This document shows positions 8,851 through 18,507 of a stretch of DNA of 64,000 bases, piece by piece. Source of the DNA: Ilumatobacter sp. Its GTDB lineage: Bacteria > Actinomycetota > Acidimicrobiia > Acidimicrobiales > Ilumatobacteraceae. Location: contig JABJAB010000068.1 in the NCBI GenBank assembly GCA_018666235.1, positions 1 through 64,000 of the forward strand, in the 5' to 3' direction. The stretch's first letter is position 1. Each line of letters starts with the position of its first letter. Made by a program: the position numbers and the translations under genes. Under the pieces are notes generated by a model. The model saw only the letters and a program-made list of their open reading frames with translations, ran no database searches and was not told the DNA's origin.

Positions 8851-8931
8851 CCTCGCTCGTCCACGCCCGTTCCAGATTCCAATGCCGCTGGCTGACTCGT
8901 CCTTGACCTGAGCCACTGGCGAGACTTCGGC

Positions 8932-10062
8932 ATGGCCAAGATCTCTGGAACGTCGACCTCTGAATATGCGCGGCTCGGTGACTTGCTGAGCGAGACGCTC
9001 GACAGCGGCAAGGACGTCGGTGCGTCGGTGTCGGTCACCGTCGAGGGCGAGACCGTCGTCGATATTTGGGGCGGTTGGGCCGATGAGGCCCAGACCACGC
9101 CGTGGGGTCGCGACACGATCACCAATGTGTGGTCGACGACCAAGACAATGACGTTCCTGTCGACACTCGTGCTCGCTGAGCGGGGGTTGCTCGATTACCA
9201 CGAGAAGGTCTCGACGTACTGGCCCGAGTTTGCCCAGAACGGCAAGGCCGACATTGAGGTCCGCCATCTGATGGGTCACACCTCGGGGGTGAGTGCCTGG
9301 GAGCAACCCGTGGCGGTCGAGGACATCTACGACTGGGAGAAGTCGACGGCGATGCTCGCCGCCCAGGCACCATGGTGGACGCCAGGCGAAGGCTCCGGCT
9401 ACCACGCGCTCAACCAGGGCCACCTGCTCGGTGAGGTCATCCGCCGAATCGATGGTCGAATGCTCGGCCAGTTCTTCGCCGAGGAGATCGCCGGACCGCT
9501 CGACGCCGACTTCCACATCGGGCTCGACCCCAGCGAGTTCGATCGAGTGTCCAACGTGATCCCTCCGCCGGCGCTCGCAATCGATATGGCAACGATGGAT
9601 CCTGACAGCGTGCTGATCAAGACCTTCACCGGCCCCGCACCGGATGCCACCGAGTCGTGGACGCCAGAGTGGCGCCAGGCAACGATCGGCGCGGCAAACG
9701 GCCACGGCAACGCTCGCTCGGTCGCGCGTATCCAAGCGATCGTTGCCAACGGCGGAACCGTCGACGGAGTCGAATTGTTGTCGCCCGACACGATCAAGAT
9801 GATTTTCGAAGAGCAGGCCAACGGCGTCGACCAGGTCCTCGGCCTTCCGGTGCGCTTCGGGATGGGTTACGCCCTGCACTCCATCGCCGTCCCGCACCTC
9901 CCCGAAGGCAACTACGCCTACTGGGGCGGTTGGGGTGGCTCATCGATCATCGTCGACATCGATCGCAAGATCACCTTCGCCTACGTGATGAATCGAATGG
10001 ACGAAGGACTACTCGGCGACACACGCGGCATCGACCTCGCGACCGAAGTGTTCAAGCACTAA
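8932..10062 (+). CDS. Beta-lactamase-family serine hydrolase (esterase EstB/class C-like)
   Basis: 376 residues. Contains the SxxK nucleophile motif as STTK in VWSTTKTMTF, a GYHALNQGHLLGEV block in place of the YxN motif, and a C-terminal YWGGWGGSSI segment that takes the place of the KTG box, a layout common in cytoplasmic esterases of this fold rather than true beta-lactamases. There is no signal peptide. The 81 nt upstream, after the leuD hairpin, show no clear ribosome site. Substrate unknown. It is convergent with the reductase gene 9 nt away. Confidence 0.85.
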   Translation: MAKISGTSTSEYARLGDLLSETLDSGKDVGASVSVTVEGETVVDIWGGWADEAQTTPWGRDTITNVWSTTKTMTFLSTLVLAERGLLDYHEKVSTYWPEFAQNGKADIEVRHLMGHTSGVSAWEQPVAVEDIYDWEKSTAMLAAQAPWWTPGEGSGYHALNQGHLLGEVIRRIDGRMLGQFFAEEIAGPLDADFHIGLDPSEFDRVSNVIPPPALAIDMATMDPDSVLIKTFTGPAPDATESWTPEWRQATIGAANGHGNARSVARIQAIVANGGTVDGVELLSPDTIKMIFEEQANGVDQVLGLPVRFGMGYALHSIAVPHLPEGNYAYWGGWGGSSIIVDIDRKITFAYVMNRMDEGLLGDTRGIDLATEVFKH

Positions 10063-10071
10063 CCAAGAAAC

Positions 10072-11079
10072 TCAAAATTCGACGACCATCTTGCCCGTGT
10101 TCGCCCCGGCGAGCAGACCGATGAACGCCGCTCCGGCATTCTCGATGCCGTGCATCACGGTCTCTTCGGACTTGATCGTGCCGTCGGCCAGCCATCCGCC
10201 GACTTCACGGATGAAGTCCGCGCGCATCTCGCCGTGGTCGCTGACGATGAAACCGCGGATGTTCAGACGTTTGCCGATCAAGAGCGTCAAGTTGCTCGGA
10301 CCGGGCGCCGGTTCGGTGTTGTTGTACATCGAGATCGCACCACACATGGCAACTCGACCATGCATCTTGAGTGCGTGGATTGCCGCCTCGAGGTGGTCGC
10401 CGCCGACATTGTCAAAGTAGACGTCGATGCCGTCGGGCGCTGCAGCGAAGAGCTGCTTGGCGACCGGGCCCGACTTGTAGTTGAACGCTGCGTCATACCC
10501 AAGCTCATCGGTGAGCCAGGCGACCTTCTCGTCCGACCCGGCAGAGCCGACGACGTGTGATGCACCCTTCAACTTGGCGAGCTGGCCAACCAGTGAACCG
10601 ACAGCACCGGCTGCGCCCGACACAAACACGGCTTCACCCTCCTGAAACGATGCGACGTCGAGGAGCCCCGCGTAGGCGGTCATGCCCGGCATCCCGAGCA
10701 CACCGAGGTTCGCCGAGAGCGAGACCCCGTCGACCTGCGCAGCGGGTTGAGTCTGTGATGCAGGCATCACGGCAATCTCGCGCCAACCGAGGCCGTGGAC
10801 GACGTGATCGCCAACGGCGATGTCGGGTGAGTTCGACTCGATGACTTCGCCGACGGCTCCACCGTCAAGCGGCTGGCCGATCTGGAACGGCGGAACGTAC
10901 GACTTCACGTCATTCATCCGGCCCCGCATATAGGGGTCGACCGACATGAACCGATTAGCGACGACGATCTCGCCGTCCTGCGGCTCACGAACCTCGACTT
11001 CGACCACTTCAAAGTTCTCGGCAACGGGCGCGCCATGGGGGCGGGAAGCAAGATTGACGTGGCGTGAGGTACGAGTCAT
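10072..11079 (-). CDS. NADP-dependent 2-alkenal/enone reductase (zinc-free MDR, CurA/PTGR-like)
   Basis: 335 residues. Medium-chain reductase of the leukotriene B4 12-hydroxydehydrogenase group: SVDPYMRGRM near residue 48, the nucleotide-binding VSGAAGAVGSLVGQLAK, and FDNVGGDHLEAAI. Zinc ligands of alcohol dehydrogenases are absent. Such enzymes reduce the double bond of reactive enals or enones. A TATCGT hexamer (minus strand, 11086-11091) 6 nt before the ATG implies leaderless transcription. Confidence 0.88.
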   Translation of the reverse strand: MTRTSRHVNLASRPHGAPVAENFEVVEVEVREPQDGEIVVANRFMSVDPYMRGRMNDVKSYVPPFQIGQPLDGGAVGEVIESNSPDIAVGDHVVHGLGWREIAVMPASQTQPAAQVDGVSLSANLGVLGMPGMTAYAGLLDVASFQEGEAVFVSGAAGAVGSLVGQLAKLKGASHVVGSAGSDEKVAWLTDELGYDAAFNYKSGPVAKQLFAAAPDGIDVYFDNVGGDHLEAAIHALKMHGRVAMCGAISMYNNTEPAPGPSNLTLLIGKRLNIRGFIVSDHGEMRADFIREVGGWLADGTIKSEETVMHGIENAGAAFIGLLAGANTGKMVVEF

Positions 11080-11130
11080 GGGCTGACGATACCGATACCA
11101 GCCGCTGACCGGCCCGGGCCCGGCTGCCGG

Positions 11131-12552
11131 TCAGCGAGTCGCGTGCGCGTTGAGCAGGTGGGCAACGGCCATCGTGAGCTTGCGAGCAGTCGGCACGTGC
11201 AGATATTCATTCGGGCCATGCGCGTTCGCATCCGGACCGAGCACCCCGGTGATGACGAACTGCGCCTCGGGGAACTTCTCACCGAGCATGCCCATGAATG
11301 GGATCGAGCCACCTTCACCGAAACTGCGCGCTGGTTGACCAAACGAGGCATTGGACGCTGCATCAAGGCCCACCTCAAGCCATGGCGCAGTTGCCGGAGC
11401 ATTCCAACCCGGCGCAGCGTCAGTCTCGTGAAAGCGGACTCGCGCGCCGTACGGCGGGTCGGACTCAAGAGCTGCGATGATCGCTGCCAACGCGACATCC
11501 GGGTCCGCTGTCGGCGGGAGGCGGAACGACAGCTTCAGCGTGGTGGATGGCCGCAGCACATTGCCCGCTCGGGCTGCCGGCGGCAAGCCGTCGGCGCCGA
11601 CCACGCTCAGCGTGCCACGCCATGTTCGAGCAAGCAGCTGTTCGGCAGGGTCGTCAGTGGTGGGACCCGCGCCATCAACGAATGGGTAGTGAGTCGCGAT
11701 CGCGCCGATCTCCTCCGCCGTGGACTGCGCCTCGGCCAACCGCCCCGCAGGGACCTCGACCTGCAGTTCAGGAAGCAGCAACTCGCCGCTGCTCGAGTCT
11801 TCGATCCGTTCGAGGAGTTGCCGAGCAATGCGGAACGTGGACGGAATCATTCCCGAAGCGTCCCCCGAGTGCAGGCCCTCGGTGACAATGTCGACGGTGA
11901 GCTTGCCCATCACCATGCCGCGCAGCGAGGTGGTCACCCACATGCGGTCGTAGTCGATGCAACCCGAGTCAAGACACACAACCAGGCTGGGGGTGCCGAT
12001 GGTGTCGGCGAGCGCGTCGATGTAGGCGGGAAGGTCGGGTGATCCCGATTCCTCGCTCGCTTCGATCAAGACCACGCAACGGGTGTGGACGCCTCCGGCG
12101 GCGTGCACCGCCTCAATGGCCGTCAGGCTGGCAAACGCCGCGTAACCATCGTCGGCACCACCGCGGCCGTACAGCCGATCGCCCTCCAGTACGGGCGTCC
12201 ACGGGCCGAGGTCGTCACGCCACCCCTCCATCTCAGGCTGCTTGTCGAGGTGTCCGTACAGCAGCACGGTGTCATCTGCCGCTCCGCCGCCCGCTGGCGG
12301 TATTTCGATCACGATCATCGGGGTACGCCCCGGCAGCTCCATCACATCGAGCGTCATGCCCGGAATGGGCCGGTCGCGGCACCACCCGGCAATGAGGTCG
12401 ACCGCCTCAGCCATGAATCCGTGTTCACGCCATTCCGGGTCAAAGTCGAGGGAGACATTCGGGATCGCGATGTAGTCGTGCAACACCGGCACGATGCCTT
12501 CCCATGTGTTGTTCGCGTGATCCGTGACCGCTTCGGCATCCAAGGTCGTCAT
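11131..12552 (-). CDS. M20-family metallopeptidase (carnosinase-like dipeptidase)
   Basis: 473 residues. Di-zinc motifs in order: LLYGHLDKQPE (first His), GRGGADDGYA (bridging Asp), IEASEESGS (catalytic Glu pair) and CLDSGCID; a lid domain lies in the middle and GEGGSIPF near the end. The length and LLYGHLDKQ fit the CNDP/dipeptidase branch better than ArgE or DapE. The start was set at the ATG at 12552 because TAGCTT (12560-12565, minus strand) ends 7 nt upstream. Confidence 0.88.
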   Translation of the reverse strand: MTTLDAEAVTDHANNTWEGIVPVLHDYIAIPNVSLDFDPEWREHGFMAEAVDLIAGWCRDRPIPGMTLDVMELPGRTPMIVIEIPPAGGGAADDTVLLYGHLDKQPEMEGWRDDLGPWTPVLEGDRLYGRGGADDGYAAFASLTAIEAVHAAGGVHTRCVVLIEASEESGSPDLPAYIDALADTIGTPSLVVCLDSGCIDYDRMWVTTSLRGMVMGKLTVDIVTEGLHSGDASGMIPSTFRIARQLLERIEDSSSGELLLPELQVEVPAGRLAEAQSTAEEIGAIATHYPFVDGAGPTTDDPAEQLLARTWRGTLSVVGADGLPPAARAGNVLRPSTTLKLSFRLPPTADPDVALAAIIAALESDPPYGARVRFHETDAAPGWNAPATAPWLEVGLDAASNASFGQPARSFGEGGSIPFMGMLGEKFPEAQFVITGVLGPDANAHGPNEYLHVPTARKLTMAVAHLLNAHATR

Positions 12553-12579
12553 GTTCGGCAAGCTACTGCCGAACCATCG

Positions 12580-13395
12580 CTACGTGAGCAGAAGGCGTTC
12601 GATTCGACGGGACGCGACCGTCGCGCCGACAACGGCAAGCACGACCAGCACTGCTGCGTGGCCGATCAACGCTGGCGACCACTCGCCGAGGTTCGAGGCC
12701 CGGACCAAGACGACACCGTGATACAGCGGGCTCAGCTGGACCAGCCATGCCCAGTCCCCGTACTGGGACACCGGGTAGAACGTGGCAGAAAACAAGAACA
12801 GCGGCAACGTGATCGCCGGGACATATTCGAAATCCTCCCACGACCGCATGAAGGTCGTGAGCGCCATGCCGATTGCTGCGAACGAGAAGCCGATCAGCAC
12901 ACAGATCGGCACGGACAACACAATCCATGGTGACTGCACCATCCCAAGTGCCCACATCGCCAGCATGAACGCGGTGGAGTACAGCGCTCCACGCAGCACC
13001 GCCCAGGCGATCTCGCCGAGGGCGACATCACCTGCCGACATCGGTGTGGTCAGCACCGCGTCGTACAGCTTCGAGTGCTTCAGCTTGAAGAAGACATTCA
13101 TCGTCGAGTCGAACACGGCACCGTTCATTGCCGACGCCGCCATCAGGCCTGGAGCGACGAACTGGTCGTACGGCACCAACTCGCCGCCGACCTCGACATC
13201 ACCGACCAGCGCAGACAGACCGATACGGATCGACAGCAGGTAGAAGAACGGTTCAAAGAATCCGCTCAACAGCACCATCCACGACCGGCGCGCGACCATG
13301 ATGCTGCGCTCGACCATTCGCTGTGGCCGCTTGATGTCAAACACCACCGCGGGCACGATTCGGGTGTGTGCCGCCGGATTGAGCGTGACGCTCAT
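12580..13395 (-). CDS. ABC-2 type transporter permease, second subunit
   Basis: 271 residues with about six membrane helices. The start at 13395 overlaps the stop of the preceding permease by 4 nt (ATGA); the longer open frame upstream is antisense-type shadow sequence. The segments SWEDFEYVPAITLPLFLFSATFYPVSQY and WLVQLSPLYHGVVLVR are typical of the ABC-2/DrrB-NodJ family. Together with the two upstream genes it forms a complete exporter: one ATPase and two unlike permeases. Cargo (drug, lipid or polysaccharide) cannot be told. Confidence 0.88.
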   Translation of the reverse strand: MSVTLNPAAHTRIVPAVVFDIKRPQRMVERSIMVARRSWMVLLSGFFEPFFYLLSIRIGLSALVGDVEVGGELVPYDQFVAPGLMAASAMNGAVFDSTMNVFFKLKHSKLYDAVLTTPMSAGDVALGEIAWAVLRGALYSTAFMLAMWALGMVQSPWIVLSVPICVLIGFSFAAIGMALTTFMRSWEDFEYVPAITLPLFLFSATFYPVSQYGDWAWLVQLSPLYHGVVLVRASNLGEWSPALIGHAAVLVVLAVVGATVASRRIERLLLT

Positions 13396-14198
13396 GGCCG
13401 CAGCCTCCGCTCGAACGTGACGCGGGCGGCGAGGATGCCGGCGGCGAAGAACGCGAGCAGCACGGCGAGGTGCCCGAGTCCAGCGCCAAGGCTCAATCCG
13501 CCGAGCACGAGGCCTCTGCACAGCTCGACGCCGTGCCAGAGCGGCGTGCACCAGGCCACCGGCTGCAGCCACGTCGGCAATTGTTCGATCGGGTAGAACG
13601 CGCCGCCGAACAGGAACATCGGGATGATTCCGAACCGGAGGATCGCCGGGAACGAGTTGTCGGTCGTCCGCGTCGCCGTCCATGCGGCGATCGGCATCGC
13701 GAAGGCCAGCCCCGTGAGCATTCCCACGAACGCGGCGGGGATCAGTCCGAACGAGCGTGTATCGGCGAACAGCGCCAGCACCAGGGCAACGCCACCACTC
13801 GTGACGATGCCGCGCACGGCGTAGTGCAACATCTTGCCGAACACGATGTCGGTCGCGTTGAGCGGCGTGCTGATCATGGCCTGATGCGCGTTCGACCAGG
13901 TGAAGCCATCCATGGTCGGCCACAACGATTCCTGTGCAAGGACGAACATTGAGGTCGTCGCCAAGAGCGCCGTCGCATAGAACGCGAAGTAGGAGGTGTC
14001 ACCGAGCACGTTGGCTGCCTCAGGGCCTCGGTCAACGAGTTCGCCGACTCCGAGGCCGACGCCGAGCAGGAACATCAGCGGCTGCACGATCGAGCCGATC
14101 AGCACCGACCACCACATGCGCTTGAAGTAGATCCAGTCGCGCAGGTAGACCCGCGACGGCCCCCACGACGAGATTCGATGCTGCACGGTGACGTTCAC
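13392..14198 (-). CDS. ABC-2 type transporter permease, first subunit
   Basis: 268 residues, GTG start. Six hydrophobic segments after an N-terminal amphipathic stretch (YLRDWIYFKRMWW). FGIIPMFLFGGAFYPIEQLP followed by WCTPLWHGVELCRGL is the ABC-2 signature region. Both ends overlap neighbours by 4 nt, so ATPase and both permeases should be translated as one coupled unit. It is a diverged paralogue of the next gene. Confidence 0.88.
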   Translation of the reverse strand: MNVTVQHRISSWGPSRVYLRDWIYFKRMWWSVLIGSIVQPLMFLLGVGLGVGELVDRGPEAANVLGDTSYFAFYATALLATTSMFVLAQESLWPTMDGFTWSNAHQAMISTPLNATDIVFGKMLHYAVRGIVTSGGVALVLALFADTRSFGLIPAAFVGMLTGLAFAMPIAAWTATRTTDNSFPAILRFGIIPMFLFGGAFYPIEQLPTWLQPVAWCTPLWHGVELCRGLVLGGLSLGAGLGHLAVLLAFFAAGILAARVTFERRLRP

Positions 14199-15127
14199 TC
14201 GACGAGTGTCCGTCCGGTGAGTTTGAGGAAAACGTCTTCGAGGCTGCTCCGCCTGACCAGCGCACTCTCCGGAACGATCTGGCGCCGGTGCAGTTCGGAC
14301 AGCGACGCATCGCCGTCATCGGTGTAGATCAGCAGACGGTCAGGCAGCACCTCGATGCGATCACCAACCCCATCGACAGCGGGCAGCATCTCAATGTTTC
14401 GGCCGTACCCGAAGCGGACTTCGAGCACCTCGCGACGAATGTGTTCGGCAATGAGACCTTGCGGCGATCCTTCGGCAACGATCAACCCACCGTCCATCAC
14501 CACCAACCGATCGCACAGCTGCTCGGCCTCGTCCATAAAGTGCGTGGTAATTACCTGCGTCGCGCCCCGCTCCTTCAGCTGGTACAGCCGGTCCCAAAGC
14601 ACGTGCCGCGCCTGCGGATCAAGGCCTGTCGTCGGCTCGTCGAGCAGCAGCAGATCCGGATCGTTGATCAGCGAACGAGCGATGCTGACACGACGCTTTT
14701 GACCCCCGGACAGCGGGTCGACCTTGCTGCCAGCCTTCTCGGTCAGCTGCACAAACTCGAGGAGCTCCTTTGCCTTGGCCTTCACATCAGATCGCGAGAT
14801 GTCGAAGTACCGGCCGTAGATGACGAGGTTTTCCATTACTGTGAGCTCATTGTCGAGCTGGTCCAGTTGCGGCACCACCCCCATCCGGGCACGGATCTGG
14901 CGGCCGTCGGCCACGGGGTCGAGCCCGAAGATTCGAAGTGACCCGCTCGTCGGGGGCGACACGCACCCGATCATCCGCATCGTCGACGTCTTACCTGCTC
15001 CGTTCGGGCCGAGGAACCCAAAGGCCTCGCCCGGTGCCACTTCGACGTCGATTCCGGCCACCGCAGTAAAATCACCGAACTGCTTCACGAGCCCGGTCGC
15101 GACGACGGGCGAAGCGATGGCATCCAT
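14195..15127 (-). CDS. ABC transporter ATP-binding protein (DrrA/NodI-like)
   Basis: 310 residues from the ATG chosen at 15127 (upstream in-frame starts to 15184 exist but add a non-family tail). Walker A GPNGAGKTST, Q-loop region, signature LSGGQKRR, Walker B LLLLDEPTTGLD and H-loop TTHFMDEAE are all present, so it should hydrolyse ATP. The C-terminal extension after residue 230 is usual for the daunorubicin-resistance subfamily. First gene of the exporter operon. Confidence 0.9.
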   Translation of the reverse strand: MDAIASPVVATGLVKQFGDFTAVAGIDVEVAPGEAFGFLGPNGAGKTSTMRMIGCVSPPTSGSLRIFGLDPVADGRQIRARMGVVPQLDQLDNELTVMENLVIYGRYFDISRSDVKAKAKELLEFVQLTEKAGSKVDPLSGGQKRRVSIARSLINDPDLLLLDEPTTGLDPQARHVLWDRLYQLKERGATQVITTHFMDEAEQLCDRLVVMDGGLIVAEGSPQGLIAEHIRREVLEVRFGYGRNIEMLPAVDGVGDRIEVLPDRLLIYTDDGDASLSELHRRQIVPESALVRRSSLEDVFLKLTGRTLVE

Positions 15128-15241
15128 CCGTGCGACATTACGTCCCGCCCCAGCGTTTCCTGGCATAGGTTCGACTGGACACACGGCGCATCAAGTGTTG
15201 GCCTTCGGCGGTGTCATCCGCGTTGGCGGCTCCGTCCGGTT

Positions 15242-15844
15242 TTAGCCGTTGGAGAACCGGAAGCCGCAGCTGACGTTGGTGAAGTTGTCGAGACGCAGCG
15301 ATGAGATCCCCGCGCGGCGCGCCGCGTCTTCCATCTGCGGGGTGTTGAAGATGCCCTCGAGGTCAGCGAGATCGCTCGCCGATTCGATCTGACGGTAGGC
15401 AGCCGCCAGCTGCGGCGTCAGAATTGCCGTTCCGTCCGCAACGGCGCGAATCTCAACAGCGACGTCAGCCGGCGCCGCAGCAGCCGCACGGTCATACGCC
15501 GCCAAGAGTTCGGGCAGGCCGTTCTCGACGTCGTCGGCGAGCGACACGAACGCCACAAGCGTGTCGGCCGCGGACGCATCGGCACCAGCTTCGGCGAGCC
15601 CAATCAAAATGTCGTTCGTGGCATCGGTGATCCCGTCGGACAGGTCACGAACGGTCTCCAGCTCGGCACATGTCTGCTCAACGTCACCGGGGTCATCGGG
15701 AGCACGTTCCACGACGGTGGTCGGCGCGATGGTCTGCGCGATCACGTCCGATCCCTCGCTGCCGTCACCGGCCGATTCGCTTCCTCCACACGCAGCGAGG
15801 GCAAGCGCGTACGAGAGGGAGACAAGGACACGTGCTGACTTCAC
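15242..15844 (-). CDS. Putative lipoprotein, unknown function
   Basis: 200 residues from a GTG at 15844. The N-terminus has a short basic region, a hydrophobic stretch and the lipobox LAAC, so the mature protein should be lipid-anchored outside the membrane. A Ser/Glu/Asp-rich linker follows, then an alanine-rich helical domain; two cysteines (QTCAEL and VSCGF) could form a disulfide. I do not recognise the family. The longer frame starting at 15946 would overlap the divergent gene; TAGCGT (minus strand, 15853-15858) 8 nt before the GTG supports the shorter form. Confidence 0.7.
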   Translation of the reverse strand: MKSARVLVSLSYALALAACGGSESAGDGSEGSDVIAQTIAPTTVVERAPDDPGDVEQTCAELETVRDLSDGITDATNDILIGLAEAGADASAADTLVAFVSLADDVENGLPELLAAYDRAAAAAPADVAVEIRAVADGTAILTPQLAAAYRQIESASDLADLEGIFNTPQMEDAARRAGISSLRLDNFTNVSCGFRFSNG

Positions 15845-15884
15845 GCTGGCTGACGCTAGGGCATCGCCGCCTACGATCAACCTC

Positions 15885-16325
15885 ATGCCACTCACCGGAA
15901 CGTACGTACCAAGCACGATGGACTGGGTCCGCGAACAGGTTGACACCTACGAAGCGACAAACGGCCAAGCAGCCAACACGTTGCGTGAGACCGGGATTCC
16001 GATCATCGTTGTCACCACCAGGGGCGCTGCCAGCGGCAACCTTCGCAAGTTCGCCTTGATGCGCGTTGAGCATGACGGCGAGTACGCGCTGGTTGCGTCG
16101 ATCGGCGGCGCGCCGAAGAACCCGTCGTGGTTTCACAACCTCGTTGCTGAGCCGATGTGCGAGATCCAGGACGGCCCGGCACCCGCCGACTACACGACGC
16201 GCATCGTCGAGGGTGATGAGCGGCAAGCCTGGTGGGACCGAGCCGTCGAGGTCTTCCCGACCTACGCGCAGTACGCAGAGAAGACCGATCGCACCATCCC
16301 GGTCTTCATCGCCACTCGTGCCTGA
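15885..16325 (+). CDS. Nitroreductase/quinone-reductase family protein, Ddn-like (F420-type)
   Basis: 146 residues. The blocks LRETGIPIIVVTTRGAASG, RKFALMRVEHDGEYALVAS and GGAPKNPSWFHNLVAEP are the core of the DUF385/Ddn family of split-barrel proteins that use deazaflavin F420 in actinobacteria. The reaction catalysed is not determinable. Start chosen by the family N-terminus and by TACGAT (15872-15877) 7 nt upstream. Confidence 0.85.
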   Translation: MPLTGTYVPSTMDWVREQVDTYEATNGQAANTLRETGIPIIVVTTRGAASGNLRKFALMRVEHDGEYALVASIGGAPKNPSWFHNLVAEPMCEIQDGPAPADYTTRIVEGDERQAWWDRAVEVFPTYAQYAEKTDRTIPVFIATRA

Positions 16326-16377
16326 GTGTTCGCTCTGACACCTTGACGTCCAGGTCAGACCTGCCAGGCTGATCGAC

Positions 16378-17613
16378 GTGACCACAACGGAAACCGGCGT
16401 CGAGCGCCCAGCGAACGCAATCACGGTTCGTCCGTTTCGGCTCCTGTGGCTCAACAACATCTGCTTCTTTCTCGTCTCGAACGCCCAACGTTTCGTCTTC
16501 GGGTGGCTCGTCCTCGACGGCCTGAACCGCAGCGAGAGCGACCAGGGAGTGGTCGTGTTCACACTCGGACTGCCCTCGGCGCTCCTGGTCCTGCAGGCTG
16601 GCGTGTGGGCCGATCGCTGGGATCGCCGCAGCATGCTGATTTGGACGCAGGTTGCCGGCGGCGCCGTGATGGCCGTCACCGCTCTCCTGATCCGCGCCGA
16701 CGCGCTGTCCTTCAACTGGGTCATCGTCGTCACCCTTTTCGCTGGCGCCGCGTCGGCGATCGGCCAACCGGTGCGGTCGGCCCTCATCCCCGCACTCGTC
16801 CACAAAGACCAGCTCTTCAGCGCAATTGCCATCAATGCCATCGCGATGACCCTGTCGCTCATCCTCGGCCCCGTGCTCGCCAAGGTGGTTGGCGACCAAT
16901 GGGGCTTTGATGGAGCATTCTGGTTCCAAGCCGGTCTGATGTTTGCCGGGGTCCTCTTCCTGCTCCGCCTTGACGTCCCGCCCCACGCCGACCTCGCACC
17001 GAAACGATCTGTACTCGCCGAGACGAAGGACGGATTGCGCCATGTGGTCGGCGACGACAACCTGCGCGTGTTGTTCGGCCTGCTGGTCGTGGCCAGCCTC
17101 ACCGTCAATCCCGCCATCATGGTCACGCTGCAAGCACACGTGAAGGACGGCCTCGGGCGCACGGCCGGCGAGGCAGCGGCGCCGTTTGCCTTGATGGGCC
17201 TGGGTATCGCCATCAGTTCGTTTGTCGTGATGCGAAAAGGCAACATGAAGCACAAGGGCGCCGCGTTCCAGCGGGCACTGATCTGCGGATCGACCATCAC
17301 GATTCTCACGGGCCGTACCACTGAGATGTGGCAAGTGCTCGTCCTGTCCTTCGCGATGGGGCTGGCGGGCGGTTTCTACATCAACATGAATCAGGGGCTC
17401 ATCCAGGCCAACACGCCACAGCCCCTGATGGGCCGCGTCATGGGTCTGTATGCCCTGACATCGTTCGGCATCATGCCGTTCGGTGCGCTCCTCCTCGGCG
17501 TGGTCGCATCCTGGACCAGCCCCGGCGCGGCGATCAGCGGTGCTGCGGCAGTGTGCCTCGCGGTCGTGGTGACGACGTACGTCCGTCAGCGCGAACTACG
17601 CGAGCTCGCCTGA
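16378..17613 (+). CDS. MFS transporter (EntS/MFS_3-like exporter)
   Basis: 411 residues, GTG start, about 12 hydrophobic segments. RPFRLLWLNNICFFL at the start, the loop ADRWDRRSMLIWTQ after helix 2 and the C-half segment MNQGLIQANTPQPLMGRVMGLY match the MFS_3 group that includes the enterobactin exporter. The substrate is unknown; no biosynthetic cluster lies beside it. Its last 18 nt overlap the convergent phosphotransferase gene. Confidence 0.87.
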   Translation: MTTTETGVERPANAITVRPFRLLWLNNICFFLVSNAQRFVFGWLVLDGLNRSESDQGVVVFTLGLPSALLVLQAGVWADRWDRRSMLIWTQVAGGAVMAVTALLIRADALSFNWVIVVTLFAGAASAIGQPVRSALIPALVHKDQLFSAIAINAIAMTLSLILGPVLAKVVGDQWGFDGAFWFQAGLMFAGVLFLLRLDVPPHADLAPKRSVLAETKDGLRHVVGDDNLRVLFGLLVVASLTVNPAIMVTLQAHVKDGLGRTAGEAAAPFALMGLGIAISSFVVMRKGNMKHKGAAFQRALICGSTITILTGRTTEMWQVLVLSFAMGLAGGFYINMNQGLIQANTPQPLMGRVMGLYALTSFGIMPFGALLLGVVASWTSPGAAISGAAAVCLAVVVTTYVRQRELRELA

Positions 17614-18489
17614 CATCACCGAGGGCAGCAAGCGCCGTCCCATTGCATTGAGGCGCGGGTTGTCTGCCGAGTTGGCCAGGTACATCAGCGCGAAGTGCAA
17701 CGCCCACGCAGCGCCACGGGACCATGTCGCGCCATCAGCATGGGGAAGCGCCCGACGGAACTCTTCGAGTGCCTCGGCCTCGAACAGCATCCATCCGACG
17801 GCGAGGTCGACGGCTGGGTCACCACTGGTGATGTCGCCGAAGTCGATCACCGCACTGATAGCCCCGTCGTCGACGAGCATGTTCGCCGCGTGCAAATCAC
17901 CGTGGAGCCACACGGGCGGTCCAGCATGCGGATCGACGTCAACCAATGCAGCGAAGCGAGAAGTGACCAGCTCGACAGTCGTCGACCCGTCGAGGTCGAT
18001 ATGTACCAGGTTCCCTGCGACGCGCGGCGCAAGCACTCTGGCGTCTTGACCGCGCCACTCGTTGCGCGGCGCGTCATCCGGTGCAGCGACGTGGAGCGCC
18101 GTCAGGAACGCACCAAGGCGGCGAGCCTCACGAATCGGATCGGCAAACAACGCATCGGCGGCAAGCACACCAGGAAACCACGGACAGATGCTCCACGGCA
18201 TCGGGAACCGTTCGGAAGGAACGCCGTGGTGCACGGGCACCGGGACAGGAATCGGCAGCTGTGGCGCGAGTAACTCCAGGCAGCGCTGTTCATGCTCAAT
18301 CAACGGCACGGCCAACTTTCGCCGTGGCAGGCGGACGGTGAGGTCAGCGCCGAGCCGATACATCACGTTGTCCCAGCCGTTGGCGAGCATTGCCAGCGGC
18401 CGATCAGCCAGTTCCGGAACCTGCGCGGCGAGCAGCTCCCGAACGAGCGTCTCGTCAATCTCCCACTCCGCCGCCGGCATGTTGCTCAT
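17596..18489 (-). CDS. Aminoglycoside phosphotransferase (APH)-family kinase
   Basis: 297 residues. The Brenner-type catalytic motif WLHGDLHAANMLV and the metal-binding VIDFGDITSGDPAVDLA are intact, with LPRRKLAVPLIEHEQ as the N-lobe lysine region. Members phosphorylate small molecules such as antibiotics, choline, homoserine or sugars; neighbours give no clue. There is no reason to call it a resistance gene. Overlaps the convergent MFS gene by 18 nt at the 3' end. Confidence 0.85.
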   Translation of the reverse strand: MSNMPAAEWEIDETLVRELLAAQVPELADRPLAMLANGWDNVMYRLGADLTVRLPRRKLAVPLIEHEQRCLELLAPQLPIPVPVPVHHGVPSERFPMPWSICPWFPGVLAADALFADPIREARRLGAFLTALHVAAPDDAPRNEWRGQDARVLAPRVAGNLVHIDLDGSTTVELVTSRFAALVDVDPHAGPPVWLHGDLHAANMLVDDGAISAVIDFGDITSGDPAVDLAVGWMLFEAEALEEFRRALPHADGATWSRGAAWALHFALMYLANSADNPRLNAMGRRLLPSVMSGELA

Positions 18490-18507
18490 CGGTTGAGTGT
18501 GCTGGGT

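Noticed and set aside
8524..9897. 457-aa minus-strand open frame opposite leuD and the serine hydrolase
   Set aside because: It spans two unrelated plus-strand genes and the leuD hairpin, and shows no family motif.
13396..13923. N-terminal extension of the second ABC permease
   Set aside because: The extra 176 codons are an alternative frame of the first permease; the ATGA overlap at 13392-13395 and the family N-terminus fix the start at 13395.
16306..17334. 342-aa minus-strand open frame opposite the MFS gene
   Set aside because: Its Arg/His/Asp-rich sequence mirrors the hydrophobic codons of the transporter on the other strand; no start signal.
17596..18489. Antibiotic-resistance aminoglycoside phosphotransferase
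   Set aside because: Only the general APH catalytic motifs are present; they are shared with many metabolic kinases and the context does not indicate resistance.
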